Shown in pieces: positions 1 to 11,888 of a stretch of DNA of 64,000 nucleotides; positions within the stretch are counted from its first letter, which is position 1; each line of letters opens with the position of its first letter. Source of the DNA: Nepenthes gracilis (taxonomy: Eukaryota > Streptophyta > Magnoliopsida > Caryophyllales > Nepenthaceae); contig BSYO01000014.1 of the NCBI GenBank assembly GCA_033239525.1, positions 4,692,536 through 4,756,535 of the forward strand, written 5' to 3'. The position numbers and the translations under genes were made by a program. A model generated the notes under the pieces. It ran no database searches. It had not been told where the DNA came from and saw only the letters and a list, made by a program, of their open reading frames with translations.

Positions 1-2
1 AT

Positions 3-557
3 AGACAAGTGAAGGTCACAAACCGCACGCTACTCCATGGTCTGAAGACCAAGCTGAATGACGCAGGGGGCTATTGGGTTGACGAGCTACCATTTGTCCT
101 ACGGTCTTACCGGACGATTCCAAAGAAATCGACTCGCGAGACACCTTTCAGTCTCTGCTACGGGACTGAAGTAGTAATTTTGGTTCAAATTAGACTTCCA
201 AATCTTAAGGTTGAGTCTTTCGACCAACAAGGTAATTCCCAAAAAATCAGGGAATACCTAAACTTACTGGAAGAAGCCTGTAACGCTGTCAGAATACGGA
301 CAGCAGCTTACCAATAACAAATCACCCGCTATTACAACAAGAGGGTAAAAGCACGGCAATTCGATGTTGGAGACTTGGTCTTGCGAAATATCGAGGCTAT
401 GGACAAGACCGCAAACCGAAATAAACTTTTTTCGAATTAGGAAGGCCCTTTTCTAGTCTCAGCCATTCTGTGGAATGGAGTATACAAACTCCGAACCCAG
501 AACGACAAATTGGTTCCATGGATATGGAACGCGATCCACCTCAAGCGCTACTTCTAG
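3..557 (+). pseudogene. Tat-1 integrase C-terminal part (Ty3/gypsy pol end)
   Basis: This is the end of a Ty3/gypsy polyprotein: the last part of the integrase core and the C-terminal region that joins cDNA to chromosomal DNA. The frame starting at base 3 reads VKVTNRTLLHGLKTKL, then DELPFVLRSYRTIP and ETPFSLCYGTE, the usual end of the core. Later it reads YYNKRVKARQFDVGDLVLR and, near the end, HLKRYF before a natural stop at 555-557. No net frameshift is needed over 555 bases, but stops interrupt at 315-317 (CAA to TAA) and near 438 (TGG to TAG). The position that is normally the catalytic glutamate of the DDE triad (GQxE) is lysine here (codon 12-14). The rest of the element lies before the window. 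This copy is dead. Confidence 0.85.
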
Positions 558-756
558 TAATGGCACAGGTAGGTCGTCCACGTATATACTTGTAAATGTA
601 CATAATGTTTACTATTAGTAAAAGAATATTTTCCCCATTACACTGTGTCATCTCTTCTTTTTTTCTATATTCCATATGCATGTGTATTTGTTTATATGGT
701 TATACGACCTAAACTACCCTTGAGTCGGGTGGATTTTTATCCACTCGTAACTAAAC

Positions 757-938
757 TCTAATCATCCAAACAGCCTATAAGCGGTCTAATTAAACTATGG
801 TTATTCAGGCGGCCTATTAACAGTCGAATTAAACCCTGGTCATCTAGGTTGTTTATTAACGGTCGAATTAAATAATGGTCATTTAGGCAGCCTACTAATA
901 GTCGAATTAAACTTTAGTCATCTAAGTGGCCCATTCGC
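757..938 (+). repeat. 39-bp tandem array after Tat-1 pol
   Basis: About four and a half diverged copies of a 39-bp unit. The core (A/G)GTCGAATTAAAC recurs at 783, 822, 861 and 900, exactly 39 bases apart. The unit also contains GGTCATCTAGGCGGCC-like sequence. It lies between the pol stop and the antisense ORF, the same slot as the 83-bp array of Tat-2 at 18272. The preceding 558-756 holds only non-coding 3' sequence with a match to Tat-2 near 18205-18265 (ACGACCTAAACT followed by a GTCCACC-type segment). Confidence 0.8.
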
Positions 939-1059
939 AGTAAAAACTTTAGGGGGCTTAAATAGCACGTGTGACAACCTCCTGCACAAGGAGATAGCGT
1001 GGTCAGTCAACGATAGTCGACAGGAGCAAAAGCACTCTGCCCAAAAGTTAGCCATCCAA

Positions 1060-3344
1060 GTTAACACTTAAAGAACGCCACCAAGCCTCTACTCACATAC
1101 GAGTATAGAACAGGTTTGACCCGACATCGATTCACCTTGATATCTTCTCTAGGACTTAAATCCATCAGAAAGAGCCACAAACGTCTCAATAAAGGCGGAC
1201 AGCCAACTTGCGTGCAACACACCAAGTCGGGCGCCCAACACAAGAGCAAGTAATTGAAAAACAGCAATAAAGGTGAAGACAAATAATATCAATAAAATGC
1301 CCATTTTATTGATTGAGCCTATATAATTACAACAATTTCAAAAAAATAAGAGAACAAAATCTACGGAGGTGCAGAGCTTCCAGGAGGAGAAGGTGGCGCC
1401 TTTGACCACTCTGGGACTGTCCCACGAGGCTCTCTCCTGGGCTAGGTAACGATTTGATGGGTTAAGATATTCCACTGGAAAGTTAGAGTCAACCAACCGT
1501 GCAATGCGTTGGCAAAGGTTGACACTTTCCCACAACCGCACCACCAGCATATCAAAGACCTCATGGGGCATATACAAGTAGTCAACTCGTTCTCCAATGA
1601 TGTCATCTATCCCACAAGTTGGTCAATACACCTTACCGTCCTGTCATTTTCTTCTCTTAGCAGGGCATTCTCCTCTTTCAGTTTAGCATTCTCCTTTTCC
1701 AGACTTGACAGCACAACTTCTCACAGCAGGACGTTCTCCTTTTTCAGTCTGACATTCTCTACTTTCAGACTTGAAAGCACAGATTGGAGAGCAGCTGTGC
1801 CTTCCTAGTGCTCCGCTTTCAGCAACTCCATCTCCTCCTCAAACTGGGCAATCACCTTATCTCGGTCAAAGATCACTAGGTCCCGCTGGTGTAGTCCTTT
1901 GGTGACTACACTCACAAATTTATCCCCCTGTAAAAATACTAGGTATCGGCAGTAGAGAGAAAAAGGAGAAGGAAAATTGCGAAGGCTTACCTGCCAAACT
2001 TTATGCACCAGCCTCGCTGGCCTACTCCGTGACCTTGGGCCTGTCAGCGGAGGACTAGAGATAGAAATCTCCTGGACAGGCCCAGCAGTGACCTTGGTCG
2101 CATGCTTCTCCGGCAACTCCGCCATGAGGTCCAATGCCTCAACAGGCTCTCCGGCGGTAGGATCCTCCATCAATTTAACGCTAACGCCAGCCGCCTCTTA
2201 GGGTTCTTCGACAGTTGGCACCTCAGACGTTTCTTGAGGCTCACCAGTAGCAAGCTCCTCAGATAATTCAGTAGCCTGCACGAGGGGAAGCTTTGCGGGC
2301 ACCTCCAAGAGCTCTACGGCGGCTAGCTCCACAGGCAACCCAACAACTTGCTCAGCTGAAGGCTCCACGGGTAACTCTGATGGCACCACCAGGTGCTTTG
2401 ACTGTGGCAGAGCTCACAATGGAGCGTAGCTTCGCCTTATATGCCTCCACAGCAGCCTCAACTCCACCTACACCGAAGCTATCTCCGATCCTAGTGAATC
2501 GCCCAGCCATAACATAGTCTTGCTCCGTGGAGGAAGAAGAAGGCATCATTGTTGCTGCCTTCTTCTGCCTTGGACTTCTAGGAGCTTCCTCGCTGGAAGG
2601 CGTGCCGATAGACCTGATTGTAATGGCACCTGCCTTCCTCTTGTGGGAAGGCACCTTCATCTTCTACACCGGAGAAGGTGGTCCTCATGGTGCCTTCTTG
2701 GCCTCCTCACGAGAAACCAAGTGGTCTCTCCGGAATTCAGAATGGTGGCTCTCTACTAGCTCCAAAAGCGGCTCCACCGCGGTAGTCTCCTCAGCAGTGG
2801 GTGTCCCAGTGTAAATATCGGGCACCCTACCCTAATATCTGGCCAAGGGTTAGGTCGAATCAACATGAATATAGAAAAAATGGTTCTTTTAGTTCTTCAG
2901 AGAGTCATATATAGCACTGTTGATTTAGAGTCCTCGTGGGGACAATGACACGCACTCTCCGCCCTTAACTAACTGAAACATCATCTTGACAACCTCTACC
3001 GTAAGTAGTTTCGAATGCTGGCAGAGAAAGATGCAAAGTATACACAAGTAACACACAGCATTAGCGTGAAACCATGTTATAGCGATCTAAAGGGTGGTCA
3101 AGATATCTAGCAGCTCGTCAGGAATTGAAAAACATAACCCACTCCTCAAGTGGGCCTCATATATGGTAATGCAGCCCTTAAGAGGGGAACATGCCCTGCC
3201 TCCCTCACCGGGTATTCTGAAGATGATCACCTTAGGAATGTTGTACTCAATATACAACTTCCTCACTTTACTGGCTTTGATCACCGAAGCAATATGGGTT
3301 ATAGAGGAAGCTATGAAAATGGAAGTAAGAATGTTGCTGAACAC
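1060..3344 (-). pseudogene. Tat-1 antisense accessory ORF (PF04195-like domain plus coiled coil)
   Basis: A decayed protein gene on the strand opposite to pol. Reading from 3344 downward, the N-terminal part has RIPGEGGRACSP, then ITIYEAHLRSGLCF and a damaged LDILTTL-x-ITWFHANAVCYL. This is the pattern of the plant 'putative gypsy type transposon' domain (PF04195, Transposase_28). It is followed by a K-N-x-F-F-Y motif after an in-frame stop, a Ser/Pro/Lys-rich middle (about 2660-2350), an acidic stretch (2200-1990), a short GT-AG intron (1928-1990) and a heptad-rich coiled coil (about 1930-1640). A candidate poly-A signal on this strand lies near 1300. The role of such antisense ORFs in Tat elements is unknown. 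Several stops and frame changes make this copy non-functional. Confidence 0.65.
1928..1990 (-). other. Intron in the Tat-1 antisense ORF
   Basis: On the minus strand, CAG|GTAAGC (donor GT at 1990-1989) and a pyrimidine-rich stretch ending TTTTTACAG|GGG (acceptor AG at 1929-1928) bound a 63-bp intron. Removing it joins HKVWQ to GDKFVSVV and leads straight into the coiled coil. The same place is split in Tat-2 (19601-19668) and Tat-3 (60579-60664). Confidence 0.6.
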
Positions 3345-3599
3345 TTAGAAATTTTCAGGAAGGAAAGTTAAAGGAAAACGTAAGAAGTTTGAAAGTAACA
3401 AACGGACCATTTAAAGAAATGTGAACGCCAGTGTGCTCATCATTGTTGACACATGTCGCTTCTTGAACGTGTGCAATCGAATCAGATCCTCTGACACATT
3501 AATTATCGGGATCACAAATTCACTGCTTGCGTACATGTGGCCAACTTTTCAACTTGCAGTCCGACAGCATGATGGCTCGTCGTTTCAACTTCATTCACA

Positions 3600-3871
3600 A
3601 ATTCTCCGGATTTTGGCCTAGGCGGTCAATAAATCTAGTCAATACTTCCTTCGCCAATTCTCTAGATTTTGGCCTAGGCGATCAACGAATTCGGTCAATA
3701 CTTCCTTCGCTAGTTCTCTGGATTTTGGCCCAGATAATCAACAAATTTGGTCAACACTTTCTTTAGCTAGTTCTCCAAATTTTGGCGCAGGCGATCAATA
3801 AATCCAATCTATACTTCCTTCAACCAATTCCCCAGATTATGGCCTAAACGGTCAACGAATTTGGTCAACGA
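3600..3871 (+). repeat. 57-bp tandem array in the Tat-1 3' UTR
   Basis: Five copies start at 3600, 3656, 3712, 3769 and 3826, with spacing 56, 56, 57 and 57. The unit begins AATTCTCTAGATTTTGGCC and contains GGTCAA near its end. One more diverged unit reappears after the retroposon insertion (AGTTCTTCGGATCTTGGC near 5299), so the array was split by that insertion. Bases 3345-3599 hold weaker, older copies or plain 3' UTR. Confidence 0.8.
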
Positions 3872-5277
3872 GTGGAATTGAGTTAGAAGGCCGGAGTGGC
3901 TTTGCATCCGGAGTGCCTGGTTCGTTAAAAGGCCGGAGTGGCATTGAGTTAGAGGAATTCAGAGTGCCTTTTGTACACTAAAAAGCCAGATTGGAAAAAA
4001 AAAATCCGGAGTGCCTCTTGTACACTAAAAGGCCAGAGTGGCTAAAAAAAAAAAATCCGGAGTGCCTCTTGTACACTAAAAGGCCGGAGTGGCTAAAAAA
4101 AAAAAAACGGTGGATAGTTCAGATCATTGTTTTCTCAAAGGGACTTCTTTCTCTTTCGTTGATCTCAATTTTGTGAATTTGGTATTGGCTAAACGGCCGG
4201 AGTGGCCTTGAATGATACTTCCGGAGTGCTTTTTGCACTCTCATTGGCGGAGGGGCCTTGCGTGAGATGAGGCCGAAGTGGCTTAGCATCCGGAGTGCCT
4301 GTTTCGTTAAAAAGCCGGAGTGGCCTTGTGTAAGAGGAATCCGGAGTGCCTTTTGTACTCTAAAAGGCCGGAGTGAAAAAAAAAATAGAGGATAGTTCAG
4401 ATCATAGTTTTCCCGAAGGAACTTCGTTTTCTTTCGTTGATTTCCATATTGTGAATTTGGTATTGGCTAAACGGCCGGAGTGGCCTCGAATGATATTTCC
4501 GGAGTGCTTTTTGCACTCTCATTGGCGGAGTGGCCATGCGTGAGATGAGGCCGAAGTGGCTTAGCATCCGGAGTGCTTGTTTCATTAAAAGGCCGGAGTG
4601 GCCTTGAGTAAGTGGAATCCAGAGTGCATTTTGTACACTACAAGGCCGGAGTGAATACAAAATAAAAATAAAATAAATAAAATAAAATAAAATAAATTTA
4701 TTTTTGGCTCTTGATGCTTCCCCCTGATATTGTCTAAAATCGCTATATCATCTTTGCTGTAGCCGCTGTATGGCGTTGAGTAGGAGCTGGTAGTTATGCT
4801 GACAGGTCTCTTTGCTTTCGTTGAATATGCATTGCCTCCCTCAATCTGCAATTGCTGCCGATGCTGCTGGAGATGGAAATTTGTGTTGCACTGATGTGGG
4901 TTGCTGTGGCTGGATTTTCGGATTTGGTCCACCAAGTGGAGCAAGAACGGCCCTTGGCTAGCATAAAGTTCCATTTTGGCGTTAATGCTGAAGCTATTGG
5001 TGACTGGTTTTTCTACCTGTTTGCCATTTTCGGTACTGCCCTTGGATTGGCATGATTTGTTTTGGAACGACTCTTTTGATGTTGGAGCTTTTTGAATGCA
5101 TTGAGTGAATACCAGCATTTTTGTTTCTCTGTTGGTTTCATAAGATGTATCTATGTGCTCGGGGCATACGCTAGCGCTTATGGTTTATCCCCAAGTCGAA
5201 AAAATACTTGAAGATAAATCATTGCTTGTAAAATTTTTCTCCCATTAATCCAAATCACTTACTTACCAAAAAAAAAA
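3872..5277 (+). mobile_element. Poly-A retroposon with a repetitive GCCGGAGTGGC body
   Basis: This 1.4-kb insertion splits the 57-bp array. Its 3' end is CTTACTTACC followed by ten A (5268-5277). The next 12 bases (5278-5289) match the 12 bases before the insertion (3860-3871) at 10 of 12 positions, as expected for an aged target duplication. The first 800 bp are tandem GGCCGGAGTGGC / TCCGGAGTGCC units alternating with TTTTGTACAC-type spacers. The 3' half (4690-5260) is unique sequence and matches the end of another copy at 15230-15356. I see no reverse transcriptase, so it is probably non-autonomous. A 5'-truncated LINE or an unusual SINE-like element are the alternatives. Confidence 0.55.
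4109..4660 (+). repeat. 278-bp direct duplication inside the retroposon
   Basis: The segment with GATAGTTCAGATCAT, TTTCTTTCGTTGAT and GGTATTGGCTAAACGGCCGG occurs twice. The GGTATTGGCT marks lie at 4181 and 4459, 278 bases apart. Each copy contains several smaller GGCCGGAGTGGC units, so there are two levels of repetition. The second copy ends near 4660, followed by an (AAAAT)n-rich run to about 4690. Confidence 0.75.
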
Positions 5278-5501
5278 TCTAGTCAACGAACTTCTAAGCT
5301 AGTTCTTCGGATCTTGGCTTTACGGTCAGTAACTACACGCAATACGATCAACAGATCAAAAGTATTCGCTAATTACCTCACCAGGTTACCTCAAGAAGAT
5401 AACTAAGCCACTTATGACCCATCTCGAATATGCAGGTGGTTAGAGTCTCAGACTACTAGCATGGAGAGCTAATGATGGGTATGTCAGTAATGGGTTAGCC
5501 T

Positions 5502-5516
5502 AAGAAGGAGGAAAGA
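5502..5516 (+). other. Polypurine tract of Tat-1
   Basis: The 15-base all-purine run AAGAAGGAGGAAAGA lies 8 bases before the inferred LTR start TGTAACGGCCC (5525). This is where a polypurine tract primes plus-strand synthesis. Confidence 0.6.
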
Positions 5517-5524
5517 CCCAAATC

Positions 5525-6418
5525 TGTAACGGCCCATTTGTATCTAAACGGTCAATAAATACTGTTGATCGGACGAAAAGCTAAATGAGGCAGGAGAAAC
5601 CCAAGAATCGGACGGACGACTTACTCTTGAAACGGACAACGCTTCCGTTGACTGGCAGTAAGACCAATTGACCGTCTAAAGGCTAGGCCTCAAGTGGGCT
5701 AGGCCCAATTTGGTCCACGCAACTATCTTCGACTAGCAATGGTCATCACCCCTGATTTCACGCTCTCCACAGAAGATAATCTCTATTATAACAGTCATCA
5801 GTAGATTTAATGCGCATTCCAGAATAAATGTGCCATAATCCTTTTTCCTATTTGGTGAAAACCCTAATGGTTACAAAATGCAGAAGGAAAACAATCAATC
5901 TAGCGACCGTTATTGCCATAAAAGCTCAACGCCCAAAAAGGAAGTGATCCAAACAAAGCGCGAGAATCAAGCCTTTTTGTACAATGAAGGCTGCCCAGTA
6001 CAGCAACTATAAAAAGGCCATGGAGTCCTCACTCCAGGGCATGCTCTCATTCGCCCACAAAAAGATCACACGCTTTCAAAATACAAGCGTTCTCTCTCTC
6101 TTTGCCACTACGTTCCTAGCGAATATAGTGCTTGAAGCTAATGCTCATTATGAGCCACCAAAGCCTCTCTAAATAAGAGCACTCTTCTATCACAAATACT
6201 CTATGTATTCACCTTGCATCATTTACTTTCCCCTTTTTAATTCAAAGGTTGTCTACTGATTTGAGCGTCGGAATATTTTCGGTGGGATAACCTCCCGCTG
6301 TCACTTGATCTCTTATTTGTAGTTGTGGTGTGTAGGATCCAAACTCAGTAAAAGGAGCCGGACTCGGACGATCAATTTAACTTGAATCTGTTTGAAATTT
6401 GAATTCAGGACATATCGA
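5525..6418 (+). mobile_element. 3' LTR of Tat-1
   Basis: The LTR begins TGTAACGGCCC after the polypurine tract. A TATA-like box lies at 6008-6015. Its last 180 bases match the LTR end of Tat-2: GGTGGGATAA, a short gap, then ATCTCTTATTTGTAGTTG and GTGTGTAGGATCC. The 3' end is near 6412-6418, where the next repeat begins; I cannot fix it to the base. The upstream (U3) half differs from Tat-2, so the two are separate subfamilies. Confidence 0.6.
6007..6019 (+). promoter_or_regulatory. LTR TATA box of Tat-1
   Basis: CTATAAAAAGGCC is a strong plant TATA box, about 400 bases before the LTR end, where an LTR promoter is expected. Transcription would start about 30 bases downstream. Confidence 0.5.
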
Positions 6419-6895
6419 TAATATTATGTGCACGTAAAATTTTTTAATGAGATTTTAATTTTAATTTTCATAATCTTTACCATTATTTTCTTTACTAAAT
6501 TGTTATAAGAAATATAAAATAATATGCCTAGATCCATAAATATAAATCTTTAGTTTGTAAAAATAACCCGTAGAATCAATCTCTCAATTTATTCTTATCT
6601 TGACTAATTAAAAAATAATTTCTCTCTTTTCTCCTTCTTTTCTCAAAATGTATTTTGATTTAATATATTGATGGGATTGTATTACCTTATATAGAGAGAA
6701 ATGATTGTTTTTTAAAGTACTAGAATGCACACCCCTTTTTATTAAAGAGTGTGTCTTGAATAAACATATTTATTGAAGAATATTACCTCTCTATTTAAAT
6801 ACAAAATAATTGATGGGTTCAAATTAATACATAGGATTATAACATTTATCAATTCATTAAATAAATAAAATATTTGACTGGTTATATGTAACATT
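6419..6895 (+). repeat. Direct repeat B, copy 1
   Basis: An AT-rich segment beginning near TTTTTTAATGAGATTTTAAT, with TAAAAAATAATTTCTCTCT in the middle and AATTGATGGGTTCAAATTAATA near the end. A diverged second copy is at about 11485-11888 and is completed after Tat-2 at 27710-27790. The two copies could be the LTRs of a non-autonomous element or two insertions of one repeat. There is no coding sequence. Confidence 0.65.
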
Positions 6896-9800
6896 TTTTA
6901 AATTTTCGCACTTGATCCGCCCACATGATGATAATATATTTGCTAAGATAGGTAATGTACACTTTTAAGTGCACAATATTCTAATCGTTAATAATTTAGA
7001 CAACAAAATATTATGATCAAATCACAAATAAAAATAAGTCACGATGATTCCACAATATCACGCAATATAATTCTTTTCATATGCCACAACATTTATAGAT
7101 CACGTTGCCAAAGCCTTCATAAGAAGCATTCATCATGTCTAATTATAATTTTTTAATTAAAAATAATTTATTTTTATCAATAATCCATAATTTTAAGTTT
7201 TAATAATATGAAAAACAGGATAATATGCCTGAAATAAAGTCATTGATATCTCTAACGCTAAAATCGACATAACATAAGATCATCCATGACAACAATGTAG
7301 GCAATAATAAGACTAACACTGTAAACATGCTCTTTAAAAGTCTTTGATCATAAACTCTATTGGATTAGTTGGTCTCATTATACCTTATTAATAATATTTA
7401 TTACCCAACTTTTCATTTATCAATAATATATTATTTAGCACCATTTAAATAATTATTATTAAAAAAAATACAACTACTATGAAATTATCACAATAATTTT
7501 CAACAACTTATAATATTTACAATGTTAAATTCTGAAATCAAATTTCACAATCATAAAGCATCAATTGAGTTATCAAAATATTCCACACATTATCCCTCTA
7601 TATGTTTTCTATCACTGTAATATTCAGTAAAATATAATCCATATAACCATCTCTAAATAATATCAAATTTTCTATAAATGAGTATTTTTTTCTGTATCAT
7701 TTATAAGTTCAGGCATATATTAAACTTTTATTAGCTAAAATATAAAAGAATTTCTTTCATTTAATTGCATTTTTCATTTATTTTGAAGGCATAACATAAT
7801 TTTGAATTTATCCATTAGATTGATGTAATACTACAAAAATGATTCTCAAACTCAAATTTATATCGATCATTCAACGTATCCTTTCTAAGATTGTATTATT
7901 AATCTATGTAATCTATTATGAAATATTTATATTCTCATCATATAAGTTATCTCATGTATGTCATTTATGTCAAAGTGCTTGAGAGAAAACCTGCAGGCTA
8001 ATATATAAGCCAAAATTAATAATGACAGGTAATAAATCAATATGTAGGATTAAAACATAAACCCTTCCATCGACTTTCAAATGTTTACACTAAATAACAA
8101 CATATACATTAAAATTTAAAGGATATAATAGTATTATCAAACTTAGATACCAATGTTGGGAGGTTAGTTGTATCTATATTCTGACTTCTTAGTTTGTAAA
8201 ACACAATGCTTTTTCAAATTAATTCGTATAGATCTTATCATCTAAATAACTATTTGAGAAAAATAATTTTATATTTATTAATGCAGCTCAAATATATAAT
8301 GTGCAACTAAAAACATAAATATGAAGATCCTTACAGAGTTCTCAAATTTTAAATAGAAACTCTCTATATAATAATTAATACTTCTTTATTGAGTAAAATC
8401 CTTAACTATATATCTCGATTTATATAAGTTTAATATTACCTCCAAAACTATATTTTCTTTTAGGAATAAATTTTATTATCGATTTTAATTTATATTTTAT
8501 GACATCAATTCACTTCAAAGAATTTGACTTTTTATAGTTTACCTAAATAAAATCAAATCATCTAAATAAACTCAATTTAGTACATATATATTAAAAAGAT
8601 GTTCAATCATATGCCATTCTGTATAATAGCTTAACTATCACCTTCTTGACAATAGCCTTATACTAAAGTGAATAATCATTAACATATAATCTATTATCAT
8701 TAAACCATCCATCAAAGACTTAGTAAATCTTTTATAAATTATAGGTAAAGACACTTATACCATTACTACTTATACTTTAATGTTTTATAAAGCATCATTT
8801 TTACTAATCTCATTATTCTAAATAAATATATTTATCAGTTGAAACATGCAGGTGGTAAAAATACGATTTTTCTGCTTACCTATAACACCAAAAAGAGTTT
8901 TAAAACTACTTTACTGAAAATTCAATTAAAATATACCAACCGATTTTAAGATTTTTTTATTATTCACACAATTTAGACAAGATAACTTATCCAATATATT
9001 TACAGCTACAATCATGCCTCTTGACGATAACATTAAGTTATAACATATCCAACATAATGTATTGCACTCAAATTTCATGCCCTTCTACAAGGTTACTAAC
9101 TATAAAGATGTAAATTTTATTCATCATATCTATAAAAATACTCATAGCCCTTATCGTATTTAATACTTTCACTTATTTATTTAATTGACATACAATCTGA
9201 GCTTATGTATACCGCTAGGTTTCTACAGCTGAGACATTTCATGTAAAATATATAACAAAATATAAAGTTATTAAAATATGTGGTAAAATACTTTTTTATA
9301 TTTAATGATGAGAAATTAAACAGTTAATAAACCATGTATGTATAATTTTAAGAAGCCATTCATTCATTGTGATAATTTGCTTAACGTATTTAGATTACAT
9401 TATAGAATATAATCTAGATACACACCTAAACAAGTAAAAATTAGGTTGGCCAAAATACCATTTTTATACTCTTAACCTTTATTTGTATATGAAATTCATT
9501 ATTATGCCAAAATTCAAATAAACAATTGTCCAACTTAAATTTAGACTCATATAATTATATATCATCAAAAGTATTCAAGAAAATGTTATCAAAATATGTT
9601 AATATAGGCCATCCCGTAAAATACTAAAAACAAAATAGGTATTATTTTCAAATAGATAAGTTTTTTATATCCATACTTAAAGGAATACTTTCAATATTGT
9701 AAAATACGATAATCAAAAAATTTATAACAAAATAAAGCAAATATTTAGAAGTAATAAAAAATTTTAGTACGTGATAATGAAATTGTACTCATATCTCTGC

Positions 9801-11484
9801 ATAATAAAACATTTATAAAAATAATATTCAATGTGTCATAATTTCTCATAATGGTGACCCCTTACATTGACTTTCCACTAATAAGCCTGAAAATATATTG
9901 TGGCTTGTTATATTCATATATGGTTTGAGTTCTTCAATTGTATGATGCCCTTAACATTTTAATTTCTTATATTAAAATAATATAATTGTCAATTCATTCA
10001 TATTCAACTTGCCATAATAGTGTTATAGTAAATTTAGAACTATCCATACTAAATAGGCAGTATAATTCGTTACAAAATGTATAATACAGACTCATCTATG
10101 TATATCCAAAGAGTTTAACATTAACAGCTAATGCAACAATTTAAGAATATGTCCGTATCTTTTATATATACCACCATACTTTAAGATGATAATTTGGGCT
10201 ATTAATATCGCATAAGGAACTTTGCAATAGATTGAAAGCATTCTTTGATAGCTTTTCGTAATACCTTAATGATATGTTTGGTTGTGGAATGGAATAAGGT
10301 GAGAATGTAATAGTTATTCTTAGGAACTAAAATACGATGGAAATAGAGTTAGAATTGGTATTTTTATATTTGGTTGTTGGAATAGAATAAGATAAAAATT
10401 AGTATTTTATTATTTAGCTTGTAGAATAGTATGAGAAATAAGATAATAATAATAATAATATGTTATAATAATAATAAAACATAATAATAATAATAATAAT
10501 ATGTGGGAATAATTATTTCCACAATAATATTTATTTTTAGTTAAATTTATTATCAAATGGAGGAATATCTATTCATAGAAAATAAGAAAGAAATAAAATT
10601 TCTATTCTATCAAACCAAATATAGGGTAATACTATTATTATAAAGAGTTATAAACATTGTACTATTTATTACACCCATTACATAAATGTGATATTTTCTT
10701 TTCGACCTTTCATAAAATTATCGAAACTTTTCAAATTGTAATGCATATATTTATAATAGTAGTATATTTCTCAATTTAGAGTCATATCAAGTTTTAAAAT
10801 ATCAATACAAAACTTAACTTGCTCTACCAATACAAAAAATTATATCTATAAATATCAAATTAGATAAAGTAATGAATGAAATGGCATATATGTACGGATT
10901 AATATAAGAAGAAAATCACATTAATGCTTTAAGATAATAATTATGAGGGAGGCACAGCCATAAGCATTGTTATTGTGATTCACCTTTGGTGTAATCACAA
11001 TATAACAACTAACTATAATATTGATTTGCTTTTACGATTAGAAAATTAATTATATTCTCAAATTTAAATAAGTATGCTACGTTTAGATATTCAGGATCCT
11101 ACATTAAATAAAAAAATACTTATTAATTATATTATTTAATTAATCAATTACATAAAAATTATTACATTTTTAGACTTATTATAATATCTACTAACTGAAA
11201 AACTGCAACACATAAGTTTGTGAAATGATTAAATTAATATATGAGATAATTATATTAATTTTCTATTCTATAATTTATGAAAATATTTTAGGATCACCAT
11301 TTTAAATTGAGATTTTGAAGCTTCTCCTTCCAAAGGAGTTTTTAACTATTGACCTTGGGAGGACCCTTTTTGTGAAGCACATCTATCAACGAGGAGGGTC
11401 GAATATGACATATATCAATTCATAGATTTTCATTATGATAATTAATTAAGTAATATGAAAAAGAAACATGATAATTAAAACCAT
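6896..11484. other. AT-rich stretch without recognisable genes
   Basis: About 4.6 kb lying between the two copies of repeat B. I see no ORF of note, no RNA gene and no protein motif on either strand. Apart from the MITE candidate at 10272-10624 and (AAT)n runs near 10445-10500, it is unstructured. It may be the interior of a large non-autonomous LTR element if repeat B is an LTR pair. Confidence 0.5.
10272..10624. mobile_element. MITE candidate with TTTGGTT-type terminal inverted repeats
   Basis: The left end ATATGTTTGGTTGTGGAAT is imperfectly complementary to the right end, which reads ATTCTATCAAACCAAATAT. Inside, GGAATGGAAT-like and GGAATAGAAT-like sequence recurs, and (AAT)n microsatellites fill the centre. 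About 350 bp with no ORF fits a MITE. I could not identify a clear target duplication, so the superfamily stays open. Confidence 0.5.
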
Positions 11485-11888
11485 CAATCTAATATATGTA
11501 AAAAATTTTTAATGAGATTTTAACTTTAATTCTTAGTATATTTGTTATCATATTTTTCACTAAATCTTTATGAGAAATATAAATTGATAAAATGGATTTA
11601 TGAATATAAAATTTATAATTTTTAGAAATAATCTACAGAGTCAAAATATCGATTAGTTTTTACCTTAATGAATTAAAAAATAATTTCTCTCTCATCTATT
11701 TCTTTATTCAAATTATATTTTGATGCAATATTACACCAGTAGAATATATTCCCTTTTTATGAAGAGAAGGAGAATAATCTTCAAATTATTTAAATGCCAC
11801 CCTTTTTATCCAAAGTATATTTTGAATAGACTTGTCTATTAAAAAAATATATAAATTTTATATTTAAATATTAAATAATTAATAAGTT
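11485..11888 (+). repeat. Direct repeat B, copy 2, left part
   Basis: It matches 6419-6830: TTTTTAATGAGATTTTAAC, then ATGAATATAAAATTTATAA, then AAAAAATAATTTCTCTCTC. It stops at ATTAATAAGTT, where the Tat-2 LTR is inserted, and resumes at 27710 with AAGTCTAAATTAATA. This fixes the Tat-2 boundaries. Confidence 0.65.

Noticed and set aside
3600..4660. Possible CRISPR array because of regular repeats
   Set aside because: Repeats are contiguous and diverged, without unique spacers, and the DNA is plant nuclear sequence.
4585..5118. 177-codon minus-strand ORF
   Set aside because: It spans the AAAAT-rich run and repetitive body of the retroposon. No domain and no counterpart in the other copy.
6896..11484. 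tRNA or other RNA genes in the long AT-rich stretch
   Set aside because: I saw no box A/box B pair or clover-leaf arrangement. A tRNA scan would settle it.
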